Notes: a model not told the origin generated them from the sequence alone. 64,000 nt of DNA from CBDBJK01 sp965206395 (GCA_965206395.1 CBDBJK010000038.1:588189-652188); one strand, 5' to 3'. Numbered from the stretch's first letter, positions 8,953 through 17,653 are shown. Numbers and translations: made by a program.

Positions 8953-10362
8953 TCAATTAATGGGCACCGCCATGCTAGGCCCCGACGTCACCTCACGTAA
9001 CTCTGACACTGACGGCATAAATGATGGTGAAGTGCCCGTGTCTACAGACTCAGAGTCGAAACACGTCACACCCTCTGAGGTTGCTAACACAGTCAAAAAC
9101 CAGACCTTTCCTAAAGATGGGAAATCAGGGATTGATACCTCGAAGTGCTCTGGCGGATCGATAGCTTCAAGCGGCTCAGACCAGATTGGAAACGCAGGGA
9201 AGCCGAGAATGAATAGCCACGTCACCCAGAGGGCTGGTTCCGCTGTGCCAACGTCGAAATCCATAGTGAGTGTGCCGTCCGCATAGTCTAGCGTCATGTC
9301 TAGCTGACAAGGCGCAACTTCATACGCCCCGATGTCACTGGCCGCATTCTGAGGCCGAATTACGCCCCGTTGATCTGTGGGAGGGGCGGCATTATCGTCG
9401 CCCGCATCGATAGCTGGACTGCCAGGCGCAAGGGAATGGGTCTTCGTTGGGCCACTGTTGTTCCGCAAAGGGCCGATTAGCGGGTCGGTGTTGGGCAGGT
9501 CTGTCGGCTCCGTGAGACCACAAGTTTCGTCGCTAGCCAGGTTGTGGCCGCCGGAAGTGAAGGTAGCGCCCGGTACCGAAATGCAAGCAGTGCCACCAGG
9601 GTTCGTGATGATCGTATTGACTAGAGTGACCGAACCAGCGAAGGCAAAAATTGAACCGCTGACTGTAACGTTGGTGAGCATGATCGTGCCGCCGCTGCCG
9701 TTGTTGCTGATCCCGCTGCTGTTGCCGCTCACAGTGCTGTTGATTGCGATTAACGAGACGGTATCGCCGTTGTTGCTAATTCCACCACCGGTAGGTGCCC
9801 CTGACGTGTTTCCGCTGACAGTGCTCCGATCCAGCGTCAGTGAACCCGCACCAAAATTGCCTATGCCACCGCCGAGGAATTCAGCCGTATTGTTGCTGAC
9901 GGCACTGTTGATCAGAGTCAGGGTACCTGCATTGAATATGCCGCCGCCCATGCCGGAGTCATTGCCGTTCTGGATTGTTACGCCTGAGATGTTCACAAGG
10001 CTGCCTGGGAGAATTTCAATCACCCGTTCGAGACCGCCACCGTCAATGATGGTGATGCTAGGTCCAGCGCCAATGATGGTCAGGTCGTCGGCAATGTCTA
10101 GGTCGCCGGTTTCTGACGCATCGTCGCCTGTCCCGGCAATGGTTAGGATGTAAGTGCCCGCCGGAACGGTGATGGTATCGACACCAGCCAGGGCGTTGGC
10201 CGCGATGATGGCCTCTCGCAGGGAGCAGTCTGCGTCGCATGCGCCGTCGTTGGTGTCAGCCGTCTTGTTGACGATGAACGTAGCCGCATGCACCTGACCT
10301 GGAAATGCCGTCAGCGCAATCAGTATCGCAAGCCCTAATATCGTAAACGCCCTTAGTCGCAT
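8953..10362 (-). CDS. Secreted beta-helix protein (CSLREA / choice-of-anchor Q type)
   Basis: A 469-residue exported protein. Residues 1-27 form a signal peptide ending VHA. A CSLREA motif (CDADCSLREAI) follows, then right-handed parallel beta-helix repeats rich in GGGI, LTLxxSTVSGN and SNNG, typical of polymorphic surface proteins. The module TDPLIGPL..SPAIDAG..DQRG..DIGAYE matches the choice-of-anchor Q type domain. The last ~115 residues are the C-terminal domain shared with both neighbouring fragments. GGAGGAGG precedes both GTG (10365) and ATG (10362); ATG has the better spacing. A role at the cell surface, such as adhesion or polysaccharide contact, is inference. Confidence 0.88.
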   Translation of the reverse strand: MRLRAFTILGLAILIALTAFPGQVHAATFIVNKTADTNDGACDADCSLREAIIAANALAGVDTITVPAGTYILTIAGTGDDASETGDLDIADDLTIIGAGPSITIIDGGGLERVIEILPGSLVNISGVTIQNGNDSGMGGGIFNAGTLTLINSAVSNNTAEFLGGGIGNFGAGSLTLDRSTVSGNTSGAPTGGGISNNGDTVSLIAINSTVSGNSSGISNNGSGGTIMLTNVTVSGSIFAFAGSVTLVNTIITNPGGTACISVPGATFTSGGHNLASDETCGLTEPTDLPNTDPLIGPLRNNSGPTKTHSLAPGSPAIDAGDDNAAPPTDQRGVIRPQNAASDIGAYEVAPCQLDMTLDYADGTLTMDFDVGTAEPALWVTWLFILGFPAFPIWSEPLEAIDPPEHFEVSIPDFPSLGKVWFLTVLATSEGVTCFDSESVDTGTSPSFMPSVSELREVTSGPSMAVPIN

Positions 10363-10452
10363 CACAAGCCTCCTCCTGGTAGCCGTAGCTTCCCCAGGTG
10401 AATGGCATTATACGCCTGTCTAGTCGTTATGTCTAATTGAGACTGGAGTATG

Positions 10453-10677
10453 TCAGTTATTGGGCAGCGCGACGCTCGGCCCTGACAATATCTCCTGCAA
10501 TTCTGACGCTGATGGTATGGCTGACGATGGACTGCCGGTGTCGACGATGTCCCAGTCTAAACAGACTATCCCTCCGTCTGGTGTCGTCATAGTCACCAGG
10601 CCTCCAACGCCTCCTAAGGAGGGCAGTGGGAAGCTCAGAGGGATGTTAGTAGATGGAAGATTCGCGGGTAGAGGTAT
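10453..10677 (-). pseudogene. C-terminal remnant of a third secreted protein of the same family
   Basis: About 75 codons remain (IPLPANLPSTNIPLS..PSLGGVGGLV..CLDWDIVDTGSPSS..ELQEILSGP), homologous to the last part of the 8953-10362 product. The fragment ends exactly at the left end of the IS3-type element at 10678. No N-terminal half is found beyond the element at 13327, so the insertion was accompanied or followed by deletion. Confidence 0.75.
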
Positions 10678-10694
10678 TAAGGTGGACCCCATTA

Positions 10695-11630
10695 TTAAGA
10701 CAGCACGAGGGCTAAATTAAGAGAGTCTCCCACCCCTGCGCTAGGTTTCACCAAGCCCGATGGCAGCCCTGCTTCTTCAGCTGCTGCTCCCCTTTCTTCC
10801 TGGCCATGTTGGTACACCTCTGCTGGGGTCCGGTAGCCCAAAGCCTGGTGAGGCCTCTGCCGGTTGTAGAACTCCAGGTAGGCATTGATCCCAGTTCGGG
10901 CCTCGGCGACGGTCTGGTAAGCTTTCAGATACACCTCCTCGTACTTGATGCTCCGCCACAGCCGCTCCACGAAGATGTTGTCCAGGTACCTACCCTTACC
11001 ATCCATGCTGACCTGGACCCTCTGCTCCTGCAACGTCTGGGTAAAGGCCTCACTGGTGAACTGACTCCCCTGGTCGGTGTTGAATATCTCCGGTCGTCCC
11101 TTACCCAGGGCTTCCTCCAACGCCGCCACGCAGAAGCTGGTGTCCATGGTGTTGGAGAGCTTCCAGGCCAGCACGTGCCGGCTGTGCCAGTCCATGATGG
11201 CCACCAGGTACAGGAAGCCCTTCGCCATGGGGATGTAGGTGATGTCCGCGGCCCAGACCTGGTCGACCCGATTAACCTCCACTCCCTTCAGCAGATAGGG
11301 AAAGATCCGGTGTCCCGGCGCTGGTTTGCTGGTGTTGGGACGCCGGTAGATGGCTTCCAGACCCATCAACCGCATCAGCCTTCGAACCCTTTTTCGGCTC
11401 ACCAGATAGCCCTGTTGCAGCAGCCAGGCCTTCATCTTCCTGGAGCCGTAGAAGGGGGTCTTCAAATACTGACGGTCCATCAGGGCCATCAACTCCAGGT
11501 CTTCTGCCCTGGTCGGTACCGGCCGGTAGTACACCGAGGCCCGGCTGACGTCCAGCAGGATACATTGACGCACCAAAGACAGCTGCTGGTGGTCTCGGTC
11601 TATCATGGCTCGCCGTATGCTGCGACTCAT
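10695..11630 (-). CDS. IS3-family transposase OrfB (outer copy)
   Basis: A 311-residue integrase-core transposase. The helix-turn-helix-like N-terminus (RQCILLDVSRASVYYRP) precedes the DDE core: WAADITYIPM (D), FNTDQGSQFTS (D), and DNIFVERLWRSIKYEEVYL (E). Its ATG overlaps the OrfA stop as ATGA, and the OrfA end carries a U-UUU-UUG heptamer that permits -1 slippage; the frame is open from there into OrfB, so an OrfAB fusion can be made as in other IS3 elements. Confidence 0.95.
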   Translation of the reverse strand: MSRSIRRAMIDRDHQQLSLVRQCILLDVSRASVYYRPVPTRAEDLELMALMDRQYLKTPFYGSRKMKAWLLQQGYLVSRKRVRRLMRLMGLEAIYRRPNTSKPAPGHRIFPYLLKGVEVNRVDQVWAADITYIPMAKGFLYLVAIMDWHSRHVLAWKLSNTMDTSFCVAALEEALGKGRPEIFNTDQGSQFTSEAFTQTLQEQRVQVSMDGKGRYLDNIFVERLWRSIKYEEVYLKAYQTVAEARTGINAYLEFYNRQRPHQALGYRTPAEVYQHGQEERGAAAEEAGLPSGLVKPSAGVGDSLNLALVLS

Positions 11631-11911
11631 AGACCGGACCTTTCCGACAAAAAATCGCGTTCCACCTTCAGCTGGCCGATGTGCCGGTAGAGGTGGTTAA
11701 TCTGAGCTTCCTTGGCTTTCTCCTGGGATTTCTGATTGGTGGCAAATAGCTCCGGGGCTCCTTCCACCAGGGCCCTTTTCCAGGCGTGAATCTGACTGGG
11801 ATGGACCTCAAATCGGCTGGCCAGCTGGGCGATGGTCTCTTCCCCTGCAAGGGCGGCCAGGGCCACCTTGGCCTTGAACGCCGGACTGTGCTTATTCCTC
11901 GTCTGCTTCAT
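11627..11911 (-). CDS. IS3-family OrfA (outer copy)
   Basis: A 94-residue DNA-binding protein with the IS3 OrfA helix-turn-helix (FKAKVALAALAGEETIAQLA) and a C-terminal leucine-zipper-like helix (HLYRHIGQLKVERDFL). The ATG at 11911 has AAGGAG 6 nt upstream; a GTG 15 bp earlier is less likely. The last codons include GATTTTTTG, the probable -1 frameshift site. Confidence 0.92.
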   Translation of the reverse strand: MKQTRNKHSPAFKAKVALAALAGEETIAQLASRFEVHPSQIHAWKRALVEGAPELFATNQKSQEKAKEAQINHLYRHIGQLKVERDFLSERSGL

Positions 11912-11954
11912 GTCCTGCTCCTTCACGTCGGTTAGTTTAAGGTGGACCCCATTA

Positions 11955-12890
11955 TTAAGACAGCACGAGGGCTAAATTAAGAGAGTCTCCCACCCCTGCG
12001 CTAGGTTTCACCAAGCCCGATGGCAGCCCTGCTTCTTCAGCTGCTGCTCCCCTTTCTTCCTGGCCATGTTGGTACACCTCTGCTGGGGTCCGGTAGCCCA
12101 AAGCCTGGTGAGGCCTCTGCCGGTTGTAGAACTCCAGGTAGGCATTGATCCCAGTTCGGGCCTCGGCGACGGTCTGGTAAGCTTTCAGATACACCTCCTC
12201 GTACTTGATGCTCCGCCACAGCCGCTCCACGAAGATGTTGTCCAGGTACCTACCCTTACCATCCATGCTGACCTGGACCCTCTGCTCCTGCAACGTCTGG
12301 GTAAAGGCCTCACTGGTGAACTGACTCCCCTGGTCAGTGTTGAATATCTCCGGTCGTCCCTTACCCAGGGCTTCCTCCAACGCCGCCACGCAGAAGCTGG
12401 TGTCCATGGTGTTGGAGAGCTTCCAGGCCAGCACGTGCCGGCTGTGCCAGTCCATGATGGCCACCAGGTACAGGAAGCCCTTCGCCATGGGGATGTAGGT
12501 GATGTCCGCGGCCCAGACCTGGTCGACCCGATTAACCTCCACTCCCTTCAGCAGATAGGGAAAGATCCGGTGTCCCGGCGCTGGTTTGCTGGTGTTGGGA
12601 CGCCGGTAGATGGCTTCCAGACCCATCAACCGCATCAGCCTTCGAACCCTTTTTCGGCTCACCAGATAGCCCTGTTGCAGCAGCCAGGCCTTCATCTTCC
12701 TGGAGCCGTAGAAGGGGGTCTTCAAATACTGACGGTCCATCAGGGCCATCAACTCCAGGTCTTCTGCCCTGGTCGGTACCGGCCGGTAGTACACCGAGGC
12801 CCGGCTGACGTCCAGCAGGATACATTGACGCACCAAAGACAGCTGCTGGTGGTCTCGGTCTATCATGGCTCGCCGTATGCTGCGACTCAT
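11955..12890 (-). CDS. IS3-family transposase OrfB (inner copy)
   Basis: Translates identically to the outer OrfB; one silent base differs (near 12334). The DDE core is intact. Since the inner copy is complete with both ends, it is the likelier source of activity. Confidence 0.95.
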   Translation of the reverse strand: MSRSIRRAMIDRDHQQLSLVRQCILLDVSRASVYYRPVPTRAEDLELMALMDRQYLKTPFYGSRKMKAWLLQQGYLVSRKRVRRLMRLMGLEAIYRRPNTSKPAPGHRIFPYLLKGVEVNRVDQVWAADITYIPMAKGFLYLVAIMDWHSRHVLAWKLSNTMDTSFCVAALEEALGKGRPEIFNTDQGSQFTSEAFTQTLQEQRVQVSMDGKGRYLDNIFVERLWRSIKYEEVYLKAYQTVAEARTGINAYLEFYNRQRPHQALGYRTPAEVYQHGQEERGAAAEEAGLPSGLVKPSAGVGDSLNLALVLS

Positions 12891-13171
12891 AGACCGGACC
12901 TTTCCGACAAAAAATCGCGTTCCACCTTCAGCTGGCCGATGTGCCGGTAGAGGTGGTTAATCTGAGCTTCCTTGGCTTTCTCCTGGGATTTCTGATTGGT
13001 GGCAAATAGCTCCGGGGCTCCTTCCACCAGGGCCCTTTTCCAGGCGTGAATCTGACTGGGATGGACCTCAAATCGGCTGGCCAGCTGGGCGATGGTCTCT
13101 TCCCCCGCAAGGGCGGCCAGGGCCACCTTGGCCTTGAACGCCGGACTGTGCTTATTCCTCGTCTGCTTCAT
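12887..13171 (-). CDS. IS3-family OrfA (inner copy)
   Basis: Translates identically to the outer OrfA, with one silent base change near 13104. The same AAGGAG, ATG start and U-UUU-UUG slippage site are present. Confidence 0.92.
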   Translation of the reverse strand: MKQTRNKHSPAFKAKVALAALAGEETIAQLASRFEVHPSQIHAWKRALVEGAPELFATNQKSQEKAKEAQINHLYRHIGQLKVERDFLSERSGL

Positions 13172-13419
13172 GTCCTGCTCCTTCACGTCGGTTAGTTGCC
13201 GGTTATTTTAGGAGCTGGACTCTCTCTTAGCCAGTTGTCTAGTTTTTGGGTACCACCTCAGTTGCCGGTTATTTTAGGAGCTGGACTCTCTCTTAGCCAG
13301 TTGTCTAGTTTTTGGGTACCACCTCAGACAGATGAAGAAACGATGCGGCTTACGAAGCAGTAACAGAGAAATACACGCGATTATCTTCCAAGAATACGAT
13401 GAAATGTAAGGAGACAGAA

Positions 13420-14082
13420 ATGAATAAGAGGTTTATCATATCGCTAGCGCTCGGCGTGATGGCAGTGACTATTATTGGGGGTGGCGCCCTGGCTTTCGGA
13501 GGCAGAACCGATGGGGAGTCCAGGCTGAGCAACTTTTCGGAGAGGGTGGGGCAAATACTCGGACTGGACGGTGATGACGTCCACGATGCGATGACGGAGG
13601 CCCGGCAGGATATGCACGAAGAGGCGTTTGTGGATAAAATCGACGCGCTGGTTAGTGCCGAGACGCTGACCACGGATGAAGCTCAGGAGATCACCGATTG
13701 GTACAGCGCCAAGCCAGCCGACATCCCAGTCTGGCTTACGCAGATGCACAAGATGGGGCGTGGAATGTTCAACATCGGGGCCGACGGTGACATCGAGAAT
13801 AAGCTGGACAACCTGGTAGAGACGGAGCGCATTACTGAAGAAGAAGCTGTCGCCTACCTCGATTGGTATGAGGCCCGGCCCGAGGTGTTGACCTCAGACC
13901 TGCTGACCCTTGACTCAGGCTTTGGCGGTTTCCGTGGGCACGGTGGCGGTAAGTTCTTCCGAGGTGGTGGGGGACATGGATTCAACCATTCCATTCCTTC
14001 GCCCGAGACCACTACACCCGCACTCTCGGACGCTCCTGTCCTCTCTACCCACAGGCAGACTGGTTGGCACATGGTTCCGTAA
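13420..14082 (+). CDS. Exported protein with two helical repeats, C-terminus altered by a deletion
   Basis: A signal peptide or membrane anchor (RFIISLALGVMAVTIIGGGALA) precedes a soluble region. Two related segments follow: EAFVDKIDALVSAETLTTDEAQEITDWYSAKPA and DIENKLDNLVETERITEEEAVAYLDWYEARPE. Such helical repeats occur in small uncharacterised Chloroflexota proteins. A glycine/phenylalanine-rich tail (GFGGFRGHGGG) comes next. From about residue 195 (SIPSPETTTP) the sequence looks unrelated and runs into DNA of an MFS gene remnant, so the native C-terminus seems lost in a deletion. AGGAGA precedes the ATG at 13420. Function unknown. Confidence 0.72.
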   Translation: MNKRFIISLALGVMAVTIIGGGALAFGGRTDGESRLSNFSERVGQILGLDGDDVHDAMTEARQDMHEEAFVDKIDALVSAETLTTDEAQEITDWYSAKPADIPVWLTQMHKMGRGMFNIGADGDIENKLDNLVETERITEEEAVAYLDWYEARPEVLTSDLLTLDSGFGGFRGHGGGKFFRGGGGHGFNHSIPSPETTTPALSDAPVLSTHRQTGWHMVP

Positions 14083-14908
14083 TAGGCCCGGCAGGATCAT
14101 GGGGCTAACCAGTATGGGCAACAATTTCGGCGGGCTTGTGTTTCCCCTCATCGCTGGCTCAGTGCTATCTGCAGCATCCTGGCAATTGGGATACATAGTA
14201 TTTGCAGGTATAGCTTTCTTAGTGTTGGCCTACGCGCTGGTTGTAGTGCGTGAGTCTCCACCTAGCAGGGACAAGGAACCCCAACGACCAGCCCTCTCCA
14301 TTCTGACTGGCTGGACAGACAAGCAGGCCTTGCGAAGCAAGGTTTTCTATGCCATCACGCTAGCGATACTGCTGGGGAATTTCACTTATAGCGCTGTGCT
14401 CCCCCACGTAGCAACACATCTGATCAACGAAGGCGTCTCCGTGACGATGGCATCATTAGCTCTGAGCGTCCTCGCGGCCTTCGGCATGCTTGGCAAACTG
14501 GTCATGGGCTACCTGACCGAGCGGATCACAGCGCGCTATACTCTGATGATAGACCTTTGCGGGCAGGCCATCTTTCTCATACTGATGCTGTTTGCCGGTT
14601 CCTCTACGATGATATTGTGGATTTCAGTTATCCTGTTCGGCTTCTTCTTTGGGGCGTTCGGCGCTCTATTACAGCTTATCGTCCACGACACCTTCGGCAT
14701 CCGATTCTACGGCAGCATTATGGGCATCATCAGCTTGACCACTATGTTATCTTTTGGCGTCGGACCAATACTGGCGGGGGCTTCCTTTGACATAACCAGC
14801 AGTTACCGTATGGCCTTTATTATCGCTGCGGCCTTGTTCCTAACGGGTGCACTCTCGCTGACTCAGGCCCGCGCAACCCAGCCACAGGCGTCAGCGTCGG
14901 TTGGTTGA
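14052..14908 (+). pseudogene. MFS transporter, N-terminal third missing
   Basis: From about 14052 the plus frame (phase of 13910) encodes WFRNRPGRIMGLTSMGNNFGGLVFPL, equivalent to the middle of an MFS permease just after helix 4 (compare SRWFRRRRATAMGFTSAG in the intact transporter at 23113). Eight or so hydrophobic helices follow to TQARATQPQA. The first ~130 residues are absent and no start with a plausible ribosome site exists. The fragment abuts the gene at 13420, marking a deletion junction around 13990-14050. Confidence 0.8.
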
Positions 14909-15083
14909 ACATACGAGAAAGGCATAGATAGACACCGAATAATGATATCGCCCTTAATCGTGGCAGGGCCTTCCAATAGGGGTCCAAGGCAGAATATTCC
15001 CGAGATCCTGCGCTAAGGCTATTGTGAGAGCATCGTAAAGAGCCTTATAAGGGTACCCCTTAAAGAAAAGAGCCGATGGAACG

Positions 15084-15118
15084 AGGTACTCTGCACCTGT
15101 TAAGAGTGCAGAGTACCT
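15084..15118. terminator. 13-bp perfect inverted repeat between convergent genes
   Basis: AGGTACTCTGCAC and GTGCAGAGTACCT enclose a 9-nt loop. It sits between the MFS remnant (plus) and the convergent hydrolase gene (minus), 45 bp past the latter's stop, a place expected for a terminator. U-tracts are absent on both strands. Confidence 0.5.
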
Positions 15119-15163
15119 ATGGCATTAACACTGCTGCTTAGTCAGATTCGCTGATAGTTCTGT

Positions 15164-16300
15164 CTATTTCGTACTCCATTCAACGCTTCCATTGCCGGCC
15201 CGTTCTAGATTGTTGGATAGCAGCCACAGTCTAGCAAAAGCATCATCTCGCAGATGAGCGTCGAGGAACGCGGCGGCGGCGGACGACAGCCAGTCTGTGA
15301 AGTCTTGGCACTTTAAGGGGTCAACTCCCTTGCTTGGGCAATTCTGACTCTTTAGCTCGAACATGGTATGAAAAGTGTCACTGTCATCTATGAACATTCG
15401 GTACTTGTCGCCATCTGGCATCAAGTCGAAAGGAGCCTTGCGATTCGACGGCGAGTCGCCGCGTTCGCAATAAAACCGGTTCGGCTTGCAGCTATTGTCA
15501 CCCGCTCCGGTGCCCATTAGCATGGGACGGTCGATGTTCATCCAAGACGTTTCGGGTTGCCCGGAATCCTTATCGAAAAAGCCGTCGGTGCCCGGCCCTT
15601 GCAGAGAGAACGCCATGAAAGCGATAGGCTTGGGGTCGTCGATAAGAACAGGTGCGCCTCCGAAGCTGCGGGTCGCCCCGGCCACCATCATTGCTCCCCC
15701 TGCGCCAGCCGAATGGCCTGCTACCGCGATAAGGCTCGTATCCAGTCGATCTTCCCATTCCGGTGTTTGAACCATTTGGTCAAGTACATCTAGAAGGACC
15801 CGTATGTCTTTGGGACGGTCAAAGTTAAGATCCTTGAGGTCGTCACACTCATCCGGAATTACGAGATTCGAATGAGTGCACAGTGCTTCCTTCTCGAGCG
15901 GATCGCGCTTGTGGTGGGCTACGCTGATAGTGAAGTAACCCATCGACGCGGTCAGATCGCTCCACTCCTCCAAGCTGTAAAGCCCGTTATTCTTGCCTCC
16001 TGATCCTCCATGCATCCATATAACGATGGGCATAGGGCCATCAACTCCGACTGGTTCTCGCATGGCCCAGCTGAATGTTCGAGGATTGCCGGTTACATCG
16101 GTGTAGCTGATGTTCTGATTCGGGGACACGGTAAAATCGACAATGTTATCGGGGACGTAAAGACAGTCGTTTGCGTAGCCCTGATTGCAGCTTTGCGCGG
16201 CGTGAATGGTGTTTACCGCCAGGGCCACGATGAGAATGGCTGCTGCGATCAAGAGATATTTGGATTTCGGAGAACTTAGAACGATTGATACTCTAGACAT
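15164..16300 (-). CDS. Exported alpha/beta hydrolase
   Basis: A 378-residue protein with a signal peptide (YLLIAAAILIVALAVNTIHAA). The alpha/beta-hydrolase fold shows an oxyanion loop HGGSGG at 97-102, the nucleophile elbow GHSAGA with Ser197, and a late DTFHTMFE that can supply the catalytic His. Several Cys (CNQGYANDC, CTHSN, NSCKPNRFYC, NCPSK, KCQD) suggest disulfides, fitting an extracytoplasmic enzyme. It may be an esterase, depolymerase-like or dipeptidyl-peptidase-like enzyme; the substrate is unknown. GAGGAGG precedes the ATG. Confidence 0.85.
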   Translation of the reverse strand: MSRVSIVLSSPKSKYLLIAAAILIVALAVNTIHAAQSCNQGYANDCLYVPDNIVDFTVSPNQNISYTDVTGNPRTFSWAMREPVGVDGPMPIVIWMHGGSGGKNNGLYSLEEWSDLTASMGYFTISVAHHKRDPLEKEALCTHSNLVIPDECDDLKDLNFDRPKDIRVLLDVLDQMVQTPEWEDRLDTSLIAVAGHSAGAGGAMMVAGATRSFGGAPVLIDDPKPIAFMAFSLQGPGTDGFFDKDSGQPETSWMNIDRPMLMGTGAGDNSCKPNRFYCERGDSPSNRKAPFDLMPDGDKYRMFIDDSDTFHTMFELKSQNCPSKGVDPLKCQDFTDWLSSAAAAFLDAHLRDDAFARLWLLSNNLERAGNGSVEWSTK

Positions 16301-16751
16301 TTTCCCTCCTCGTGCGTACTTCGTGAATTCATTAAAGCCGAGAAAGGAGCTAGAAACCTGACGTCAACCTATGGAGATGCTGACTTTTCGCTTACACCAT
16401 GAGAGGAGATCATGGCAGAATGTTCCCGAAATCCTAGGCCAGGCGATTGTTGGGGGCGGCATCACCTGGCGCGTCGCGACGGCCTTACCCGAGCATCAGG
16501 GCCGCCGTATTCGGAGTTTACGCCGAGAGGGACAATCGCATCAACTCTGGCAAGGATGCGCTGTAACAAGCAAGGAATCTACGCCTGTTCAGTTTTCTGT
16601 CAACATACGCGTTTGGCTCATTAACTTCCGAAACTTCTCCTTCCAAGCGAAGGGCAAGCTTGAGTTGCAGGCTTACCTCCCCTTCGTGTTGTGGTGCACT
16701 CCAAGTCTTGGACACATGGCTGAGTGAAGCATCATGTCAAAGAGCGGAGAA
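16301..16751. other. Intergenic stretch without a recognisable gene
   Basis: Short frames here have no codon or motif support. The only structure I see is a ~45-bp stretch at 16413-16456 (GGCAGAATGTTCCCGAAATC...) similar to 14988-15031 (GGCAGAATATTCCCGAGATC...). The two lie on either side of the hydrolase gene in the same orientation. Confidence 0.4.
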
Positions 16752-16823
16752 TTGAGCGTGTTGGGTGGCAGTTGACAGCATCAGCAGGAGGTCATATAGT
16801 CTGTGCTATCTCAGGCTGATGTG
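16752..16823 (+). promoter_or_regulatory. Dispersed promoter element, copy A
   Basis: TTGAGC (16752-16757) lies 14 bp before -35 TTGACA (16772-16777); a 17-bp spacer (GCATCAGCAGGAGGTCA) and -10 TATAGT (16795-16800) follow. The leader begins GTGCTATCTCAGGCTGATGTGA, then diverges from other copies. It precedes the lipoprotein gene at 16869. Confidence 0.82.
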
Positions 16824-16868
16824 ATTTTCGCACTTTGCTCAAACCCTTCCAACACCGAAATACCCCTG

Positions 16869-17522
16869 ATGAGGAATACCCGCTTGCTGAGTGAGCACTT
16901 TGACGTACTGTTTAAGCGCCTCGTTGCCACATTGAGTACAGCCCTCGCGGTATTGGTACTTGTCGCGGCTTGTACGAATTCGAATGACGACGAGTCAGCG
17001 AATCCCGTGGTGGCACAGGACGTAGTCACGTCTGAGGTGGCAGAATCGGAGCAGGCGAACGAAGAAGGTGTGTTCTTGCGGGTAATCGCGCCGCTTGATG
17101 AGGCACGAGGTTACTGTTTGGATATCCCAGGCCACCTTTCGAGCGTGCAATTAGATAGTCAGATGCAAGTGCATACTTGTAAGCACGGGATATGGAACCA
17201 GGACGGACGGTTTGACATAGCCGCTCTCGGGAATGGTGTATTACGCATGCCCCACTATGAGTTGTGCTTGCAGGCCGAGAACACCTCGATCGGGGCCTTG
17301 CTTTTCCTAGCGGAATGTACCAACGCAGAACTCCAGGGCTGGACACCGCAAGACTCAGGCCAAATCGCGTTGGAAGCGTTTCCACAAAGGTGCATCACAG
17401 TCAAAGAGGGACCGGGTAGAGACGCGGGTGGCCCACAATATCGGATGAATGGCGTTGGACTTGACGCTTGTGCACAGCAGGCCAGCGATCGCCAACGATG
17501 GACGACGGTGATACCCCGATAA
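16869..17522 (+). CDS. Lipoprotein with ricin-type beta-trefoil-like domain
   Basis: Hydrophobic RLVATLSTALAVLVLVAAC forms a lipoprotein signal with a lipobox VAAC; the mature protein would be anchored outside the membrane. The rest resembles a ricin-type lectin fold: RGYCLDIPG, HTCKHGIWNQDGRF, ELCLQAEN, FLAECTN, RCITVKEG and SDRQRWTTV, with paired Cys and W/Q positions. Carbohydrate binding is therefore possible. The start is uncertain: the frame continues back into the promoter leader, where GTG 16821 aligns with the leader ORF of other copies; ATG 16869 is chosen as the first ATG after the leader, though no strong ribosome site is seen. Confidence 0.7.
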   Translation: MRNTRLLSEHFDVLFKRLVATLSTALAVLVLVAACTNSNDDESANPVVAQDVVTSEVAESEQANEEGVFLRVIAPLDEARGYCLDIPGHLSSVQLDSQMQVHTCKHGIWNQDGRFDIAALGNGVLRMPHYELCLQAENTSIGALLFLAECTNAELQGWTPQDSGQIALEAFPQRCITVKEGPGRDAGGPQYRMNGVGLDACAQQASDRQRWTTVIPR

Positions 17523-17620
17523 CTCCTTCGTCAGGAGCCGTGAACCGTGGCTCTAGTGATACGAGTCAATACCAAGGATACATCGGGGACACATAAGGGA
17601 TTTGCAGATCACCTCAGATA

Positions 17621-17653
17621 CCGCCAGTGGTGAAAGAAAAAAGCAACTGGCGG
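17621..17653. repeat. 8-bp inverted repeat
   Basis: CCGCCAGT and ACTGGCGG are separated by 17 nt of mostly A and G. It lies ~100 bp after the lipoprotein stop and may form a hairpin in its transcript. Confidence 0.4.

Larger units (their letters stand above)
11938..13260 (-). mobile_element. Inner IS3-family element (1323 bp) with GTT target duplication
   Basis: A complete copy from TAAGGTGG to CACCTCA inserted 60-odd bp inside the right end of an identical copy. It is flanked by GTT at 11935-11937 and 13261-13263, a 3-bp duplication typical for IS3. This explains the order left-left-right-right: two orf pairs in tandem followed by two 66-bp right ends (13195-13260 and 13261-13326). Confidence 0.88.
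10678..13326 (-). mobile_element. Outer IS3-family element, interrupted by a second copy of itself
   Basis: The left end TAAGGTGGACCC and right end (reverse complement) TGAGGTGGTACCC form imperfect inverted repeats. The outer element covers 10678-11937 and resumes at 13264-13326 after the inner copy. No target duplication flanks the outer element (TAT left, GAC right), consistent with later deletion of the adjoining host gene. The two copies differ at only two positions I could find, one in orfB and one in orfA. Confidence 0.85.

Noticed and set aside
9377..10153. 258-codon open frame opposite the beta-helix protein gene
   Set aside because: Low-complexity Pro/Leu/Val translation; a shadow of the repetitive gene on the other strand with no motif of its own.
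10806..11690. 294-codon open frame opposite IS3 OrfB (also at 12066-12950)
   Set aside because: Antisense to a clear transposase; no family features.
13195..13326. Two adjacent 66-bp direct repeats, CRISPR-like at first glance
   Set aside because: They are two right ends of the nested IS3 elements without spacers; no CRISPR array or cas genes are in the window.
16803..16868. Upstream extension of the lipoprotein frame into the promoter leader
   Set aside because: The frame's first ATG (16803) lies right after the -10 box and could not be in the transcript; only GTG 16821 remains as an alternative.
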